A stretch of DNA of 64,000 nucleotides from positions 1 to 64,000 of the forward strand of contig NZ_JAFBEX010000026.1 of NCBI RefSeq assembly GCF_016908975.1, written 5' to 3'. Made by a program: the position numbers and the translations under genes. Source of the stretch: Neobacillus cucumis. Its GTDB lineage: Bacteria; Bacillota; Bacilli; Bacillales; Cytobacillaceae. The notes below the pieces were generated by a model. It was not told the origin of the DNA, did no database searches, and saw only the letters and a program-made list of their open reading frames with translations. Below, one piece after another: positions 17,601 to 25,947 of this stretch (the stretch's first letter is position 1; each line of letters opens with the position of its first letter).

Positions 17601-17919
17601 AACGATTCATGTTATCAAGAACAACCGACAACTCTTTTCCAAACGAAGGGTCCACTTGTTGAATCGTTTGAACCAGATGGGAGAGGAAGGTGAGGATATC
17701 ATCATCCAAAGATGAGATCGAGTACCAGCATCCTGGTATTTTTTCATCCCGCAAAAATAAAGCAAGCGCCGTACTTTTTCCAAAACCCGCACCGGAATGG
17801 ATAATGGTCAAAGGATACTCAGAAATCGTTTTCAATTTTCGAGTAAGTTTTGCCCTTCTGATAAACTCATCCTTTACCACCGGAATTCGTAGTTTTGATT
17901 GAATAATCGGCTGCTTCAT
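14674..17919 (-). CDS. MalT-like ATPase/TPR regulator with C-terminal BTAD (SARP-type)
   Basis: A 1081-aa regulator. A STAND/MalT-like NTPase comes first: Walker A HSGAGFGKST near 45, Walker B TLILDDFHQIE near 135, sensor-like VISSRSRPGW near 165. A long TPR-type helical middle follows (about 350-750). The C-terminus has an OmpR-like winged helix (LGQFKLWLGEKEVS near 850) and a bacterial transcriptional activation domain (about 940-1075, DTTPFKEWIEAG to ELGVTPLEPT). Such proteins sense a ligand or acyl-CoA and activate a neighbouring operon. ATG at 17919 has GGAAGGGGGAT upstream; the frame extends to 17946. It probably binds the 11-bp-spaced AGTTACA repeats found at two promoters nearby. Confidence 0.88.
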   Translation of the reverse strand: MKQPIIQSKLRIPVVKDEFIRRAKLTRKLKTISEYPLTIIHSGAGFGKSTALALFLRDEKIPGCWYSISSLDDDILTFLSHLVQTIQQVDPSFGKELSVVLDNMNRYIRDEELNILCSLFINDILMCKTEITLILDDFHQIEHSYTINTWMERLLAHIPANLHIVISSRSRPGWSHLTKMKVCGQLLEITREDLVLTMDEMELLLTDLYGLEIDQKDLQSIYDITEGWIIALCMIAAQIPLQTDITEILQHSSQSLQDFFQYLIMEVFSKQPPLIQQFLEQTSIFEEIDEQICDEVIGFHGASSILEQLKDRNLFIQKVGINQYRYHALFKEFLEDTFQKNNPASYTALHERCARYYEKHQRWEKALHHYNKINHLKAISSILQDIGLRMLENGKLKSLYDQLRILSETEMEIYYQLWYLKAEVLRYRSNYQEAEECYEKAFAGAKRNKDHLGMSMALEGKARIFLDTIQPHQAEELLYEAIYQREKCRGAETEKGQLYHLLSENLLNSGKAHEAEKWIQKAKGVNQFQPDAHLEARLYLRTGRFTAAKNVLLQKKEELKGSTIHSLPQSHRETDLILSLIEAFIGEGVKAKELAQAGIQQGISNKAPFVEACGWIRMGHAVQLLNKYDVSLAESCYQTALDIMDQLRVDRGKAEPLMGLSILYGTRGELERALETGRRALQETDKVHDVWLSAFITLCLGITCVYNDQHPKTLSLLTKAEGLFVQCEDCYGQTLSQFWLAYHYYLGKQEEMFKAAISHFLKLVQMYDYEFLFHKRSVFGPRDLQIYVPLLIECMKKEIQPSFVRKILQDMGITTYDSHPGYSLRVQTLGQFKLWLGEKEVSEREWQREKAKELFQLLITVNELMAKDEIISILWPSQDKKSADRDFKVALNCLHHVLEPHRKARAAPFFIIREGMFYGLNPNAVIEMDTTPFKEWIEAGLNENNPDKVISFLERGLAFYHGDYLPDRRYDDWCISKRESMAVFFLRGAEKMAQGMVRTEKYDAAINWCEKILNRDRTWEEAYRLLMYCYYRKNNRPQAMRWYKKCTEVLEEELGVTPLEPTKHMYQMIIESERIHSMEQP

Positions 17920-18011
17920 AAGATCCCCCTTCCCTTTTTTTATCATATTTACACTATTTTACCATATTCTAGTGTAATCTTGGAAACTACTTTTGAGAGG
18001 TAGCTACTGGT

Positions 18012-18764
18012 TTATTCTTCCACATACATCATTTTTCTAGTCATCCCGCCATCGACGACTAAATTAATCCCTGTTACAAAATCATTGTAGGGATCGGTCA
18101 AATAAAGACAGGCACGAGCAATATCACTTGGTTTTCCTACACGTCTTGATAGATGCTGTTCATGGTCAGCCTGAGAAAGTTCCGCTTCATTTCCATTGTG
18201 GATCCAACCTGGTGAAATGGCATTAACGGTGATTCGATCTTGACTGAATGAGGCAGCAAGAGCATGTGTAATCGCGACGATTCCGCCCTTTGAGGCCCCA
18301 TATGCTTCCGAGTTAGGCTCTGACATTAACGCACGAGTGGACGCCAAGTTTACAATCGCTCCACCTGTTGAATTTTTACGCATATATCGTGCCGCCTCTC
18401 GTGAGCAAAGAAATACACTGCGTAAATTCGTGTTAAGGACATCATCCCACTCCTCTATCGTTAATTCATACGGAGATTTAAATACACCTTTCCCAGCATT
18501 ATTAATGAGAACATCAATGCGCCCATAGGATTTTTGGGCGGCTTCAAAAAGACGGATAATGTCCTTCTCGATTCGGACATCTGTTTGGACATAAAGGATA
18601 TCTCCACCCCATTGTTGAAATTCATCCTTTGTTTGGGTATTGATTTTGGCTTCTACATCCGCGATTACCACTTTTGCGCCCTTTTCAGCATAAGCTTTTG
18701 CCACTCCCAGTCCAATTCCTCTCGCTCCACCGGTTATCACAACCACTTTATTTAAAAAATCCAC
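18012..18764 (-). CDS. Short-chain dehydrogenase/reductase (classical SDR)
   Basis: A 250-aa classical SDR. It has the cofactor loop TGGARGIG (near 11-18), Asp in VIADVE (near 36; suggests NAD), NNAG (near 88), catalytic Ser in NLASTRA (near 139) and YGASK (Tyr near 155, Lys 159). The oxidised alcohol is unknown. It lies directly upstream of the BTAD regulator in the same direction, with a 92-nt gap and no obvious terminator, so it may belong to the same accessory cluster. Confidence 0.9.
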   Translation of the reverse strand: MDFLNKVVVITGGARGIGLGVAKAYAEKGAKVVIADVEAKINTQTKDEFQQWGGDILYVQTDVRIEKDIIRLFEAAQKSYGRIDVLINNAGKGVFKSPYELTIEEWDDVLNTNLRSVFLCSREAARYMRKNSTGGAIVNLASTRALMSEPNSEAYGASKGGIVAITHALAASFSQDRITVNAISPGWIHNGNEAELSQADHEQHLSRRVGKPSDIARACLYLTDPYNDFVTGINLVVDGGMTRKMMYVEE

Positions 18765-18923
18765 TTCATTACCTCCTTATAGAAACCGTTACCTTTTCTT
18801 TATAGCATAATCAGCAAAATAGAAACAAAGCTTTTTTTCGCAAATTGGATATTTTTCCCGAGTAATAAAACCTTCCAATCCGAAAAAACTACAAAAAAGT
18901 AAAGCTTAGAAAGGGGTCTGATT

Positions 18924-19067
18924 ATGGTGGAAAAATGCTTCTACTGTACAGATGACATCGAGGAAAAACAATTTCATATCGTTCCATTTGTTACTATGAA
19001 CGAAGAAAGAGATGAAACACTATGTAATGATTGCTACAAGGAGTGGCTTGAGGGGATTAAGGGATAA
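18924..19067 (+). CDS. Small Cys-rich (zinc-ribbon-like) protein, 47 aa
   Basis: A 47-aa protein with two CxxC pairs (CFYC near 5-8 and CNDC near 34-37), consistent with a single zinc ribbon, and otherwise acidic. AGAAAGGGGTCT precedes the ATG at good distance. It is too small for family assignment by eye. It sits 63 nt upstream of the GGDEF-EAL gene on the same strand, with no terminator seen between them, so both may share a transcript. Confidence 0.72.
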   Translation: MVEKCFYCTDDIEEKQFHIVPFVTMNEERDETLCNDCYKEWLEGIKG

Positions 19068-19130
19068 TTTCTTAATGATCATAAGAAATATCATGTACCT
19101 CTAAAGTCATAGTTACTGGAGTGTAGCAAC

Positions 19131-21662
19131 ATGTCCATTAAGAAAAAAATACCGTTGATCTTTTTTGTGCTTGTTTTGTTTATTTTAATAGTGAATAATA
19201 CCTTTCATTATATTCGGTCAAAGAACCAACTTCTAGAAAATAATCAACGGGAAATATCGGTCATTACAAATGAAGTATCGTTCCAGGTTGAAAAAACGCG
19301 AGAGGGTTCACTATATGTTGAAAATATTCTAGGAAGAGACTTGAGAATTGCTTGTCTAACAATTGAACAAGCTCTTCCCGCAACCTATCAGCAGATCACT
19401 AATGATCAATTAAGGAAATTAGCAAGTGAGGTACGGGTATCACACATCACCCTATTAGCCAAAACGGCCAATGATATTATCGGTGTCCGTTCATCCGATC
19501 CCGAGGAAATTAATATGTCTACAAAGGGCTGGGGGTATTGGTATAAGGCGTACCAACAGTTATTCGCTCTAAAACCGGTCTCAGTAGGAAAAGGGTTAAC
19601 GTTACCACACTATTGGTCTGGTCCAATTGAAATTGCGTCATCTGATCCTGATCATATTGATAAATGGGGCTATTATTATGATGGAACCACAAACTATATT
19701 ATCAATCCTTATTTTCGTGATAAGGAAGTATTGGAGTTTGAAGAACGATTTGGACCAGGTAAAATCATTGAAGGCTATACAAAGGAACGTGGGATTCTAG
19801 AAATATCCGTTTTTAATCCTAAAAATTTCGGAAAAAAGAGTGAAGTGGTTCATTTAAACGGCAACAGCTATATACGAATTTCTGCAAGGCCTATTTGGTA
19901 CGGTACATATAAATATCGCAATATTAACACAGATGCCGGTTATATAAAGAAGGCTGTTAACACCAAAAAGGTTCAATCCTACAATAAAAACTTGAATAAG
20001 AAAAGGGTGTTAAAAACCTTTGTTCCGGTCTTCCCGAAATCAGGACAGCCCTTTGTTATTGGACTTGTTTATAATTATGGTCTGATTCAACAGGAACTAC
20101 GGCATGAGTTGTTTATGCATATTCTCCTCTCGCTTGGCATTATGCTAATCGTGTTCATCGTCAGTTTAATTTTTTCCCGTTCCATTACTCAGCCTATCGC
20201 TTATATTGCGGAACAAGTAAACGAGATTGCACAAGGAAATTTTGGGAAGCACTTCCACTTAAATCGAAAAGATGAATTAGGTCTTCTTACCGAAAATGTA
20301 AATGCAATGTCGACCGATTTACAACGATATGTGGAGGACTTACACCAAAGTAAAGCACTTATCGAATATCAAGCAAATCATGATCCCTTAACAGGATTTT
20401 TGAACAGAAGGTACCTGCAAGAAAATTTGAGCAGCATTATCTCCCAGGCGGATGAAAAGAGTAAAGGTGTCTCCGTTTTATTTTTGGACATGGATCGTTT
20501 TAAACAGGTAAATGACTCCTATGGGCACAACAAAGGGGACATACTTTTAAAAATCATCGCCGCGCGGATAAAAGATTGTGTTGATGAGAAAAACAGTCTA
20601 TTAATTCGGCAGGGTGGAGATGAATTCATTATCGTACTTCGGCACCATAATCTAGAAGAGACGAAGACAATGACCGAAAGATTAATTGATACGCTTAAAA
20701 AACCCTACATAATGGATGGGAATGAAGTTTACCTCGGTGTCAGCATAGGAATCAGCCGTTATCCAGAACAAACAAACAATTGGAACACCTTGATTAGCTA
20801 CGCTGATATGGCCATGTATAATGCCAAGAAGAACGGCGGAAATAAAGCGATTTTCTACTCAGAAAAATCTATGCACAGCGATTTTGATAGACCACGGCTT
20901 GAAGCCCATCTAAGAAGGGCGATTGAGAATAAAAAGATTGAAGTGTTTTATCAGCCGAAAATACAGGTCGATACGGGACTAGTTTTTGGTGCAGAAGCAC
21001 TAGCGAGGTGGACAGACGAGGAATTCGGAAATGTTTCACCTGTCGTTTTTATCCCTATTGCGGAGGAAACAGGCTTTATCCAACCCCTATGGGAACTAGT
21101 CATGGAAAAGTCTTGTGAACAAATTAGTAAATGGAATCAATCTCGTTCACACCCTTTATCGGTCTCCGTCAACTTTTCAGCACGGCAGTTTCAAGAACCA
21201 GAATTAATGCTTAGGACTGTCAAGAAAATTCTTAAAGAGACCAAACTTTCACCAGAACATTTTGAAATAGAAATAACCGAGAGCATTTTATTAACGAATT
21301 CGGCAGAAATTGTAGAATCGCTTCAATCAATGCAAAATCAAGGGATTGCGATTTCAATTGATGATTTTGGAACAGGCTATTCTTCACTAAGTTACTTAAA
21401 AGATCTTCCTATTAATACCTTAAAAATTGATAAATGCTTTATTCAAAATATTAATGCGAGCTTCGAAAATACGGAAATACCTGAGGCCATTATTAATCTG
21501 GCCCGCGGTCTGCATTTGGATGTCATTGCAGAAGGCGTTGAAAAAGAGCATCAAAAAGAGTTTTTACTATCGAAAAATTGTGTCCTAATGCAAGGCTATT
21601 TATTTAGCAAACCTTTGAGCAGTGCTGAGTTTGAGAGGTTTCTTAGTGACTTTGAAAAGTAA
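19131..21662 (+). CDS. Membrane GGDEF-EAL cyclic-di-GMP enzyme with sensor domain
   Basis: An 843-aa protein: TM1 (7-25), a large extracytoplasmic sensor region (about 30-325, with repeated W/Y-rich motifs), TM2 (about 330-352), HAMP (near 355-405), GGDEF (RQGGDEFIIVL near 497) and EAL (GAEALARW near 622; DDFGTGYSS near 742). Both catalytic signatures look intact. The inhibitory RxxD site is not seen just before GGDEF. It should make and/or break c-di-GMP in response to an external cue. The final Lys codon and stop lie inside a dispersed hairpin repeat. Confidence 0.93.
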   Translation: MSIKKKIPLIFFVLVLFILIVNNTFHYIRSKNQLLENNQREISVITNEVSFQVEKTREGSLYVENILGRDLRIACLTIEQALPATYQQITNDQLRKLASEVRVSHITLLAKTANDIIGVRSSDPEEINMSTKGWGYWYKAYQQLFALKPVSVGKGLTLPHYWSGPIEIASSDPDHIDKWGYYYDGTTNYIINPYFRDKEVLEFEERFGPGKIIEGYTKERGILEISVFNPKNFGKKSEVVHLNGNSYIRISARPIWYGTYKYRNINTDAGYIKKAVNTKKVQSYNKNLNKKRVLKTFVPVFPKSGQPFVIGLVYNYGLIQQELRHELFMHILLSLGIMLIVFIVSLIFSRSITQPIAYIAEQVNEIAQGNFGKHFHLNRKDELGLLTENVNAMSTDLQRYVEDLHQSKALIEYQANHDPLTGFLNRRYLQENLSSIISQADEKSKGVSVLFLDMDRFKQVNDSYGHNKGDILLKIIAARIKDCVDEKNSLLIRQGGDEFIIVLRHHNLEETKTMTERLIDTLKKPYIMDGNEVYLGVSIGISRYPEQTNNWNTLISYADMAMYNAKKNGGNKAIFYSEKSMHSDFDRPRLEAHLRRAIENKKIEVFYQPKIQVDTGLVFGAEALARWTDEEFGNVSPVVFIPIAEETGFIQPLWELVMEKSCEQISKWNQSRSHPLSVSVNFSARQFQEPELMLRTVKKILKETKLSPEHFEIEITESILLTNSAEIVESLQSMQNQGIAISIDDFGTGYSSLSYLKDLPINTLKIDKCFIQNINASFENTEIPEAIINLARGLHLDVIAEGVEKEHQKEFLLSKNCVLMQGYLFSKPLSSAEFERFLSDFEK

Positions 21663-21796
21663 GAAAAGCGCAAGCGCCTTGATTAGCCCCGACAAGCTTA
21701 AGACGCTCCCAAAAGGAAGGCGCTTTTTGCTTTCCTTTTGGGAGTAGCTTAAGACCTCGAGGGGCTAGGCGCTGGAGCTGGACAATTCTCAAAGTC
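21660..21796. repeat. Dispersed hairpin repeat starting at a stop codon (copy A)
   Basis: It starts TAAGAAAAGCGCAAGCGCC and ends GGCGCTGGAGCTGGACAATT plus AAAGTC. The outer arms (GCGCC/GGCGC) and inner arms CTCCCAAAAGG/CCTTTTGGGAG make a long imperfect hairpin. A longer copy is at 30073-30331. This family is abundant between genes in Bacillus and relatives. No ORF is contained. Confidence 0.8.
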
Positions 21797-21820
21797 AAAA
21801 CATATGCATTCTTAGTATTC

Positions 21821-21861
21821 AACAAACGAGGGCAGCCCACTTCGCTGCCCTCGTTTGTTTT
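21821..21861. terminator. Bidirectional terminator between GGDEF-EAL and thrB
   Basis: ACGAGGGCAGC pairs perfectly with GCTGCCCTCGT around a 7-nt loop, with A-rich and T-rich flanks on both sides. It serves the converging GGDEF-EAL and thrB genes. Confidence 0.9.
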
Positions 21862-22768
21862 ATTTGACTAATTCAACCACATTGCTGCCAGTATAATCAA
21901 TTAATAGTTTTTTGGCTGTCATTGACGGAAAACCAGCTTCTAACGCCTTCACTAGGCCAGTCGCCTTGCCTTTTTCCGTAAAACAAATCATTGTCGGTCC
22001 TGCCCCGCTCAAGGCAGTCCCAAAAGCCCCATTCGCTTTAGCCGTTTGTTCAATTTCGTCATAACCATGAATAAGAGACTTTCGATATGGCTGATGGAAA
22101 CGATCACTTTCCATCATTTTTCCGGCTAACTCCCAGTTATGGGATAATAAAGCCGCAACTAATAGATTAGCTGTAGAAGAAGCTTCAATCGCTTCCTGGC
22201 GAGTGTAGGAATTAGGCAAGACATCACGAGATGCCTTGGTTAATAAGATTTCTTGAGGGATTAACACCACTACCTCGATAGGCAGGTTTGTTAATGCAAG
22301 CATATCCACCTCATTTTCCTTGTAACAGCCAATCACAAGCCCCCCATAAATCGATGCTCCTACATTATCGGGATGACCTTCCCATTCTGTTGCAGAAATA
22401 AGCTTCTCATGTTTGGTTAACTGCAGTCCCCCAACAGTATCGGCAAGCTCAATCCCTGCGACAATCGCCGACGCACTTGAGCCAAGCCCTCTAGCTAATG
22501 GAATATTACTATCCACCTTGATTTTACAAGGAGGCAGCTCCACACCATAGTGAGCAGCTGTTTTAAGTGCTACCTGAACAATAAAATTGTCCTTCCCTGT
22601 TGGGAAGTCCTTTAGCTCCTCACACGTGGAGTAGCAGTGCCACTCTTTACTCTTCTCAATTTCTAATGTTAAATATAAATCCAATGCAAGCCCCATTGAG
22701 TCAAAACCGGGTCCTAGATTCGCTGTACTTGCAGGGACCTTAATCATGATGCGGTCATTGAGTCTCAT
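21860..22768 (-). CDS. thrB: Homoserine kinase
   Basis: A 302-aa GHMP kinase that phosphorylates L-homoserine to O-phosphohomoserine in threonine synthesis. It has the N-terminal VPASTANLGPGFDSMGLAL (near 10-28), the ATP-binding PLARGLGSSASAI (near 90-102) and the C-terminal GTALSGAGPTM (near 250). Its start overlaps the hom stop by 4 bp. In B. subtilis the order is hom-thrC-thrB, whereas here thrC is absent from the operon. Confidence 0.96.
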   Translation of the reverse strand: MRLNDRIMIKVPASTANLGPGFDSMGLALDLYLTLEIEKSKEWHCYSTCEELKDFPTGKDNFIVQVALKTAAHYGVELPPCKIKVDSNIPLARGLGSSASAIVAGIELADTVGGLQLTKHEKLISATEWEGHPDNVGASIYGGLVIGCYKENEVDMLALTNLPIEVVVLIPQEILLTKASRDVLPNSYTRQEAIEASSTANLLVAALLSHNWELAGKMMESDRFHQPYRKSLIHGYDEIEQTAKANGAFGTALSGAGPTMICFTEKGKATGLVKALEAGFPSMTAKKLLIDYTGSNVVELVK

Positions 22769-24060
22769 AATGATTTCCTCACCACTCTGTATGCACTCTT
22801 TATTTCTTTTACTGCTGCCAAATCATTCAACTCTACTAAAATTTGATCGTAATTGGTTAACGAAGCCTTGTGTGTTACTAGCACAATTTCAGAAGTTTCA
22901 TTTTTCTTGATTGGAAGCTGCAGGATTTTTTCAAAGCTTACACCGTATTTAGCAAAAATAGTCGTAATATCCGCGAATACGCCTACTTCATCCTGAACAT
23001 GAATTCGTAAAAAGTATTTAGAAAACTTTTCTTGGTCTTCCTTAAGTCTTTTTGGATATTGCGGGGTAACCGCACTTCTGCCATTTACACCAAGCCTAAA
23101 ATTCTTAATGACACCCACTAGGTCTGAGACAATCGAAGTCGCTGTTGGCAGGCTTCCTGCACCAGGACCATAGAACATCGTTTCGCCCACTGCTTCACCA
23201 TATACATAAACCGCATTATATTCATTTTGCACTGATGCAAGAGGATGATTATTGGATAAAAAGGTTGGGGCAACACTTACTTCTACCTTTTCGCCTTCCC
23301 TATGGGCAAAACCAATTAATTTCATGGTATATCCTAGCTGTTTTCCGTAACGCAGGTCTTCTTCTGTAACGGAAGAAATTCCAGAGACTTTGACATCCTC
23401 GAGGTCAATATGCATCGAGAAGCCAAGTGTGGCAAGAATGGTCATTTTTCTTGCGGCATCTAGTCCTTCTACATCAGAAGTAGGGTCTGCTTCTGCAAAG
23501 CCTAGCTCTTGCGCTTCCTTCAAAACTTCCTCATATGAACGACCTTCATCGCTCATTTTCGTTAGAATATAATTGGTAGTACCATTGACAATCCCCATCA
23601 TTTGCGTAATCCGGTCGGAGGCAAGACCATCAACCAAACCGCGTAAAATCGGAATACCGCCTGCCACACTTGCTTCATAATACAAATCGCAGCCATATTC
23701 TGACGCAACAGTTAAAAGTTCAGAGCCATGTAATGCCATTAAATCTTTATTGGCAGTGACGACATGCTTCCCTTGGCGAAGAGCTGTTATTAAGTAATCC
23801 TTTGTTTTACCAACTCCGCCCATTACCTCTATCACTACATCAATATCCTGATCAAAAAGAATATCTTCAGGATTAGACGTTAAAGAATTCGGATCCACAT
23901 AAACCGGTCTGCTTTTATGTACATCTTGAACCAGAATTTTCTTGATGACTACCGGACAACCCACTTGATGGATTAGTTTATCCTGATGATTTTTAATAAT
24001 TTTTACGACACCTGAACCGACGGTGCCTAAACCTAAAAGACCAATAGAGATTGCTTCCAT
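22765..24060 (-). CDS. hom: Homoserine dehydrogenase
   Basis: A 431-aa monofunctional homoserine dehydrogenase, reducing aspartate semialdehyde to homoserine. The Rossmann loop is GLLGLGTVGSGV (near 8-19). The catalytic domain has GGIPILRGL and NGTTNYILTKM (near 150-170) and FAEADPTSDVEG (near 200). A C-terminal ACT domain (about 350-430, YFLRIHVQDEVGVFADIT) implies feedback control by threonine. AGGAGGGAATAGC precedes the ATG. Confidence 0.96.
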   Translation of the reverse strand: MEAISIGLLGLGTVGSGVVKIIKNHQDKLIHQVGCPVVIKKILVQDVHKSRPVYVDPNSLTSNPEDILFDQDIDVVIEVMGGVGKTKDYLITALRQGKHVVTANKDLMALHGSELLTVASEYGCDLYYEASVAGGIPILRGLVDGLASDRITQMMGIVNGTTNYILTKMSDEGRSYEEVLKEAQELGFAEADPTSDVEGLDAARKMTILATLGFSMHIDLEDVKVSGISSVTEEDLRYGKQLGYTMKLIGFAHREGEKVEVSVAPTFLSNNHPLASVQNEYNAVYVYGEAVGETMFYGPGAGSLPTATSIVSDLVGVIKNFRLGVNGRSAVTPQYPKRLKEDQEKFSKYFLRIHVQDEVGVFADITTIFAKYGVSFEKILQLPIKKNETSEIVLVTHKASLTNYDQILVELNDLAAVKEIKSAYRVVRKSL

Positions 24061-24200
24061 GCTATTCCCTCCTACGCTGTCTATCTGAAGCGCACAATTG
24101 TTTTTCTATTGTAGACATTATATGATTCTCTTTATTTTTTTACAATAGATTTATTTTCCATTTCTTTTAATGTAACCGTTAAAAACACCGCTGTAAATGA

Positions 24201-24206
24201 ATTATA
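24201..24206 (-). promoter_or_regulatory. Probable -10 of hom-thrB
   Basis: Minus-strand TATAAT at 24206-24201, preceded by TG at -16/-15-like spacing and a poor -35. It would give a leader of about 135 nt. No T-box or SAM-type leader was recognised in it. Confidence 0.45.
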
Positions 24207-24285
24207 GCAAACTTTTTAAATTTTTCAGAATTTTTTTGGTTTTAACTTTTTCCAGTCATTCCTGTTCGAAGTCTCTTGAAGAGAA

Positions 24286-24317
24286 TAAAAAGGAACGGCG
24301 CCATTCCCTTTTTTATT
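24286..24317. other. Palindromic hairpin upstream of hom, role unclear
   Basis: AAAAAGGAACGGCGCCATTCC plus TTTTTT is a symmetrical terminator-like dyad with T-tracts on both strands. It lies about 80 bp upstream of the likely hom promoter and downstream of the gabD terminator, so no gene obviously needs it. Nothing else is seen in the 24061-24421 gap apart from the promoter. Confidence 0.6.
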
Positions 24318-24421
24318 AAACACTTTAATTTCAATTCCCCCCTTGACGGAATCTCAGTTTGCTTTTATACGCTATCGTAACATAGCAGACATAGTAATTT
24401 GAAGATATTGTCATTTTTCAA

Positions 24422-24471
24422 ATAAAAAAGCCAATGAACAATCAATGTCAAGGCAGTGATTGTTCATTGGC
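24422..24471 (-). terminator. Terminator of gabT-gabD
   Basis: GCCAATGAACAATCA pairs perfectly with TGATTGTTCATTGGC over a 12-nt loop, followed on the minus strand by TTTTTTATT. Confidence 0.92.
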
Positions 24472-24485
24472 AACATTTTCATAAC

Positions 24486-25946
24486 CTAAATATCTAAACC
24501 TATGGAGATATATTTTACTTCTAAAAACTCCTCAATACCGTAATGTCCGCCTTCCCGACCAAGTCCGCTTTGTTTATATCCGCCAAATGGAGCTTGAACC
24601 ACCGATGGCAAAGCATCATTTAAGCCGATAATTCCATATTCAAGCTGTTCAATAATTCTAAAAGAGCGGCTTAAATTTTCCGTATAGACATAAGCAGCCA
24701 AACCGTAGCAGGAGTGATTGGCCCGTTCAATTACTTCTTCTTCCGTTATAAACGTTGAAATCGGTGCGAGCGGTCCAAATATTTCATCTTTCATACAATC
24801 CATGTCATCATGTATTTGGGTTAAAATGGTCGGAGCATAGAAATACCCTTTTTCCTCCTCGGGTTTACCACCGCTATAGATCACCTTGCCGCCTTTTTTC
24901 ACAGCATCATGGACCAATGATTCTACTTTTTTATAAGCGGATTTATCAATTAACGGACCGATATCTGTACCTTCTTCTAACCCATTGCCGACCTTAAGCG
25001 TTTCTAGCTCTGCTTGAAAAAGCTTAATAAATTCGTCCGCTACACTTTCCTGTACATAGACGCGATTGGTACAAATACAGGTTTGACCGGCATTGCGGAA
25101 CTTTGATTGAACAAGACCCTTTGCTGCCTTTGCTAGGTTTGCATCATCCATTACGATAAATGGGGCATTTCCGCCAAGCTCAAGTGATACCTTTTTGACA
25201 TTCTCTGCTGCCCCGCGCATTAAGGTTTTCCCGACTTCCGTTGAGCCAGTAAAAGTGATTTTCGTTACCCGCGAATCTTTTAACCAGACATCCCCAATTT
25301 CCGAAGATCGTCCCGTAATGACATTTAATACTCCTTTAGGGATGCCGGCTTCATGGGCCAGTTCGGCCAGCTTTAAAGCCGTTAATGGCGTTTGATTTGC
25401 TGGTTTTACAACCGCAGTGCATCCTGCTGCAAGGGCTGGGGCCACTTTCCTTGTAATCATCGCTGCCGGAAAATTCCACGGTGTAATAGCAGCAATTACC
25501 CCCACAGGCTCTTTTCTTACAAGGATTCGTTTATTAGGATGTGAGGCAGGAATGGTTTCGCCATAGACCCGTTTCCCCTCTTCCGCATACCAAGAGATAA
25601 AGCCGTTAGCATATGAAACCTCTCCTAATGCTTCGTTTAACGGTTTGCCTTGCTCGATCGTCATAATCCGCGCAATGTCTTCTTTATTTTTTTCAATCAG
25701 GTTATACCATTTCATTAAAAGCTGATAGCGTTCTTCTGCAGTCCGCTTCGACCAAGTTTTAAAAGCGGCATGGGCAGCATCCACAGCCCGTTCTGCTTCC
25801 GCGGCACCACCTGTTGGTACAGCACCAATAATTTCTTTTGTTGCGGGATTAATCACATCTGTAAAAACTTTATACTCTTCGCCTTCCCATTCACCATTTA
25901 AGTACATCGGATAGGTTTTTTGAAAGTGCTTTTTCGTTACATCCAT
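24486..25946 (-). CDS. gabD: Succinate-semialdehyde dehydrogenase
   Basis: A 486-aa aldehyde dehydrogenase, GabD type, oxidising succinate semialdehyde to succinate with NAD(P)+. It shows TPWNFPAAM (cofactor region), FTGSTEVGK, the general base in SLELGGNAPFIV and the catalytic Cys in GQTCICTNR. The C-terminus PFGGYKQSGLGREGG is typical of SSADH. ATG at 25946 has GGAGGAGAATAGA before it and lies 1 nt after the gabT stop; the longer open frame to 26039 overlaps gabT and is not used. With gabT it completes the GABA shunt. Confidence 0.94.
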   Translation of the reverse strand: MDVTKKHFQKTYPMYLNGEWEGEEYKVFTDVINPATKEIIGAVPTGGAAEAERAVDAAHAAFKTWSKRTAEERYQLLMKWYNLIEKNKEDIARIMTIEQGKPLNEALGEVSYANGFISWYAEEGKRVYGETIPASHPNKRILVRKEPVGVIAAITPWNFPAAMITRKVAPALAAGCTAVVKPANQTPLTALKLAELAHEAGIPKGVLNVITGRSSEIGDVWLKDSRVTKITFTGSTEVGKTLMRGAAENVKKVSLELGGNAPFIVMDDANLAKAAKGLVQSKFRNAGQTCICTNRVYVQESVADEFIKLFQAELETLKVGNGLEEGTDIGPLIDKSAYKKVESLVHDAVKKGGKVIYSGGKPEEEKGYFYAPTILTQIHDDMDCMKDEIFGPLAPISTFITEEEVIERANHSCYGLAAYVYTENLSRSFRIIEQLEYGIIGLNDALPSVVQAPFGGYKQSGLGREGGHYGIEEFLEVKYISIGLDI

Positions 25947-25947
25947 T

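Noticed and set aside
24061-24200. T-box or riboswitch leader for hom-thrB
   Set aside because: The leader is only about 135 nt and lacks a T-box sequence or an antiterminator/terminator pair.
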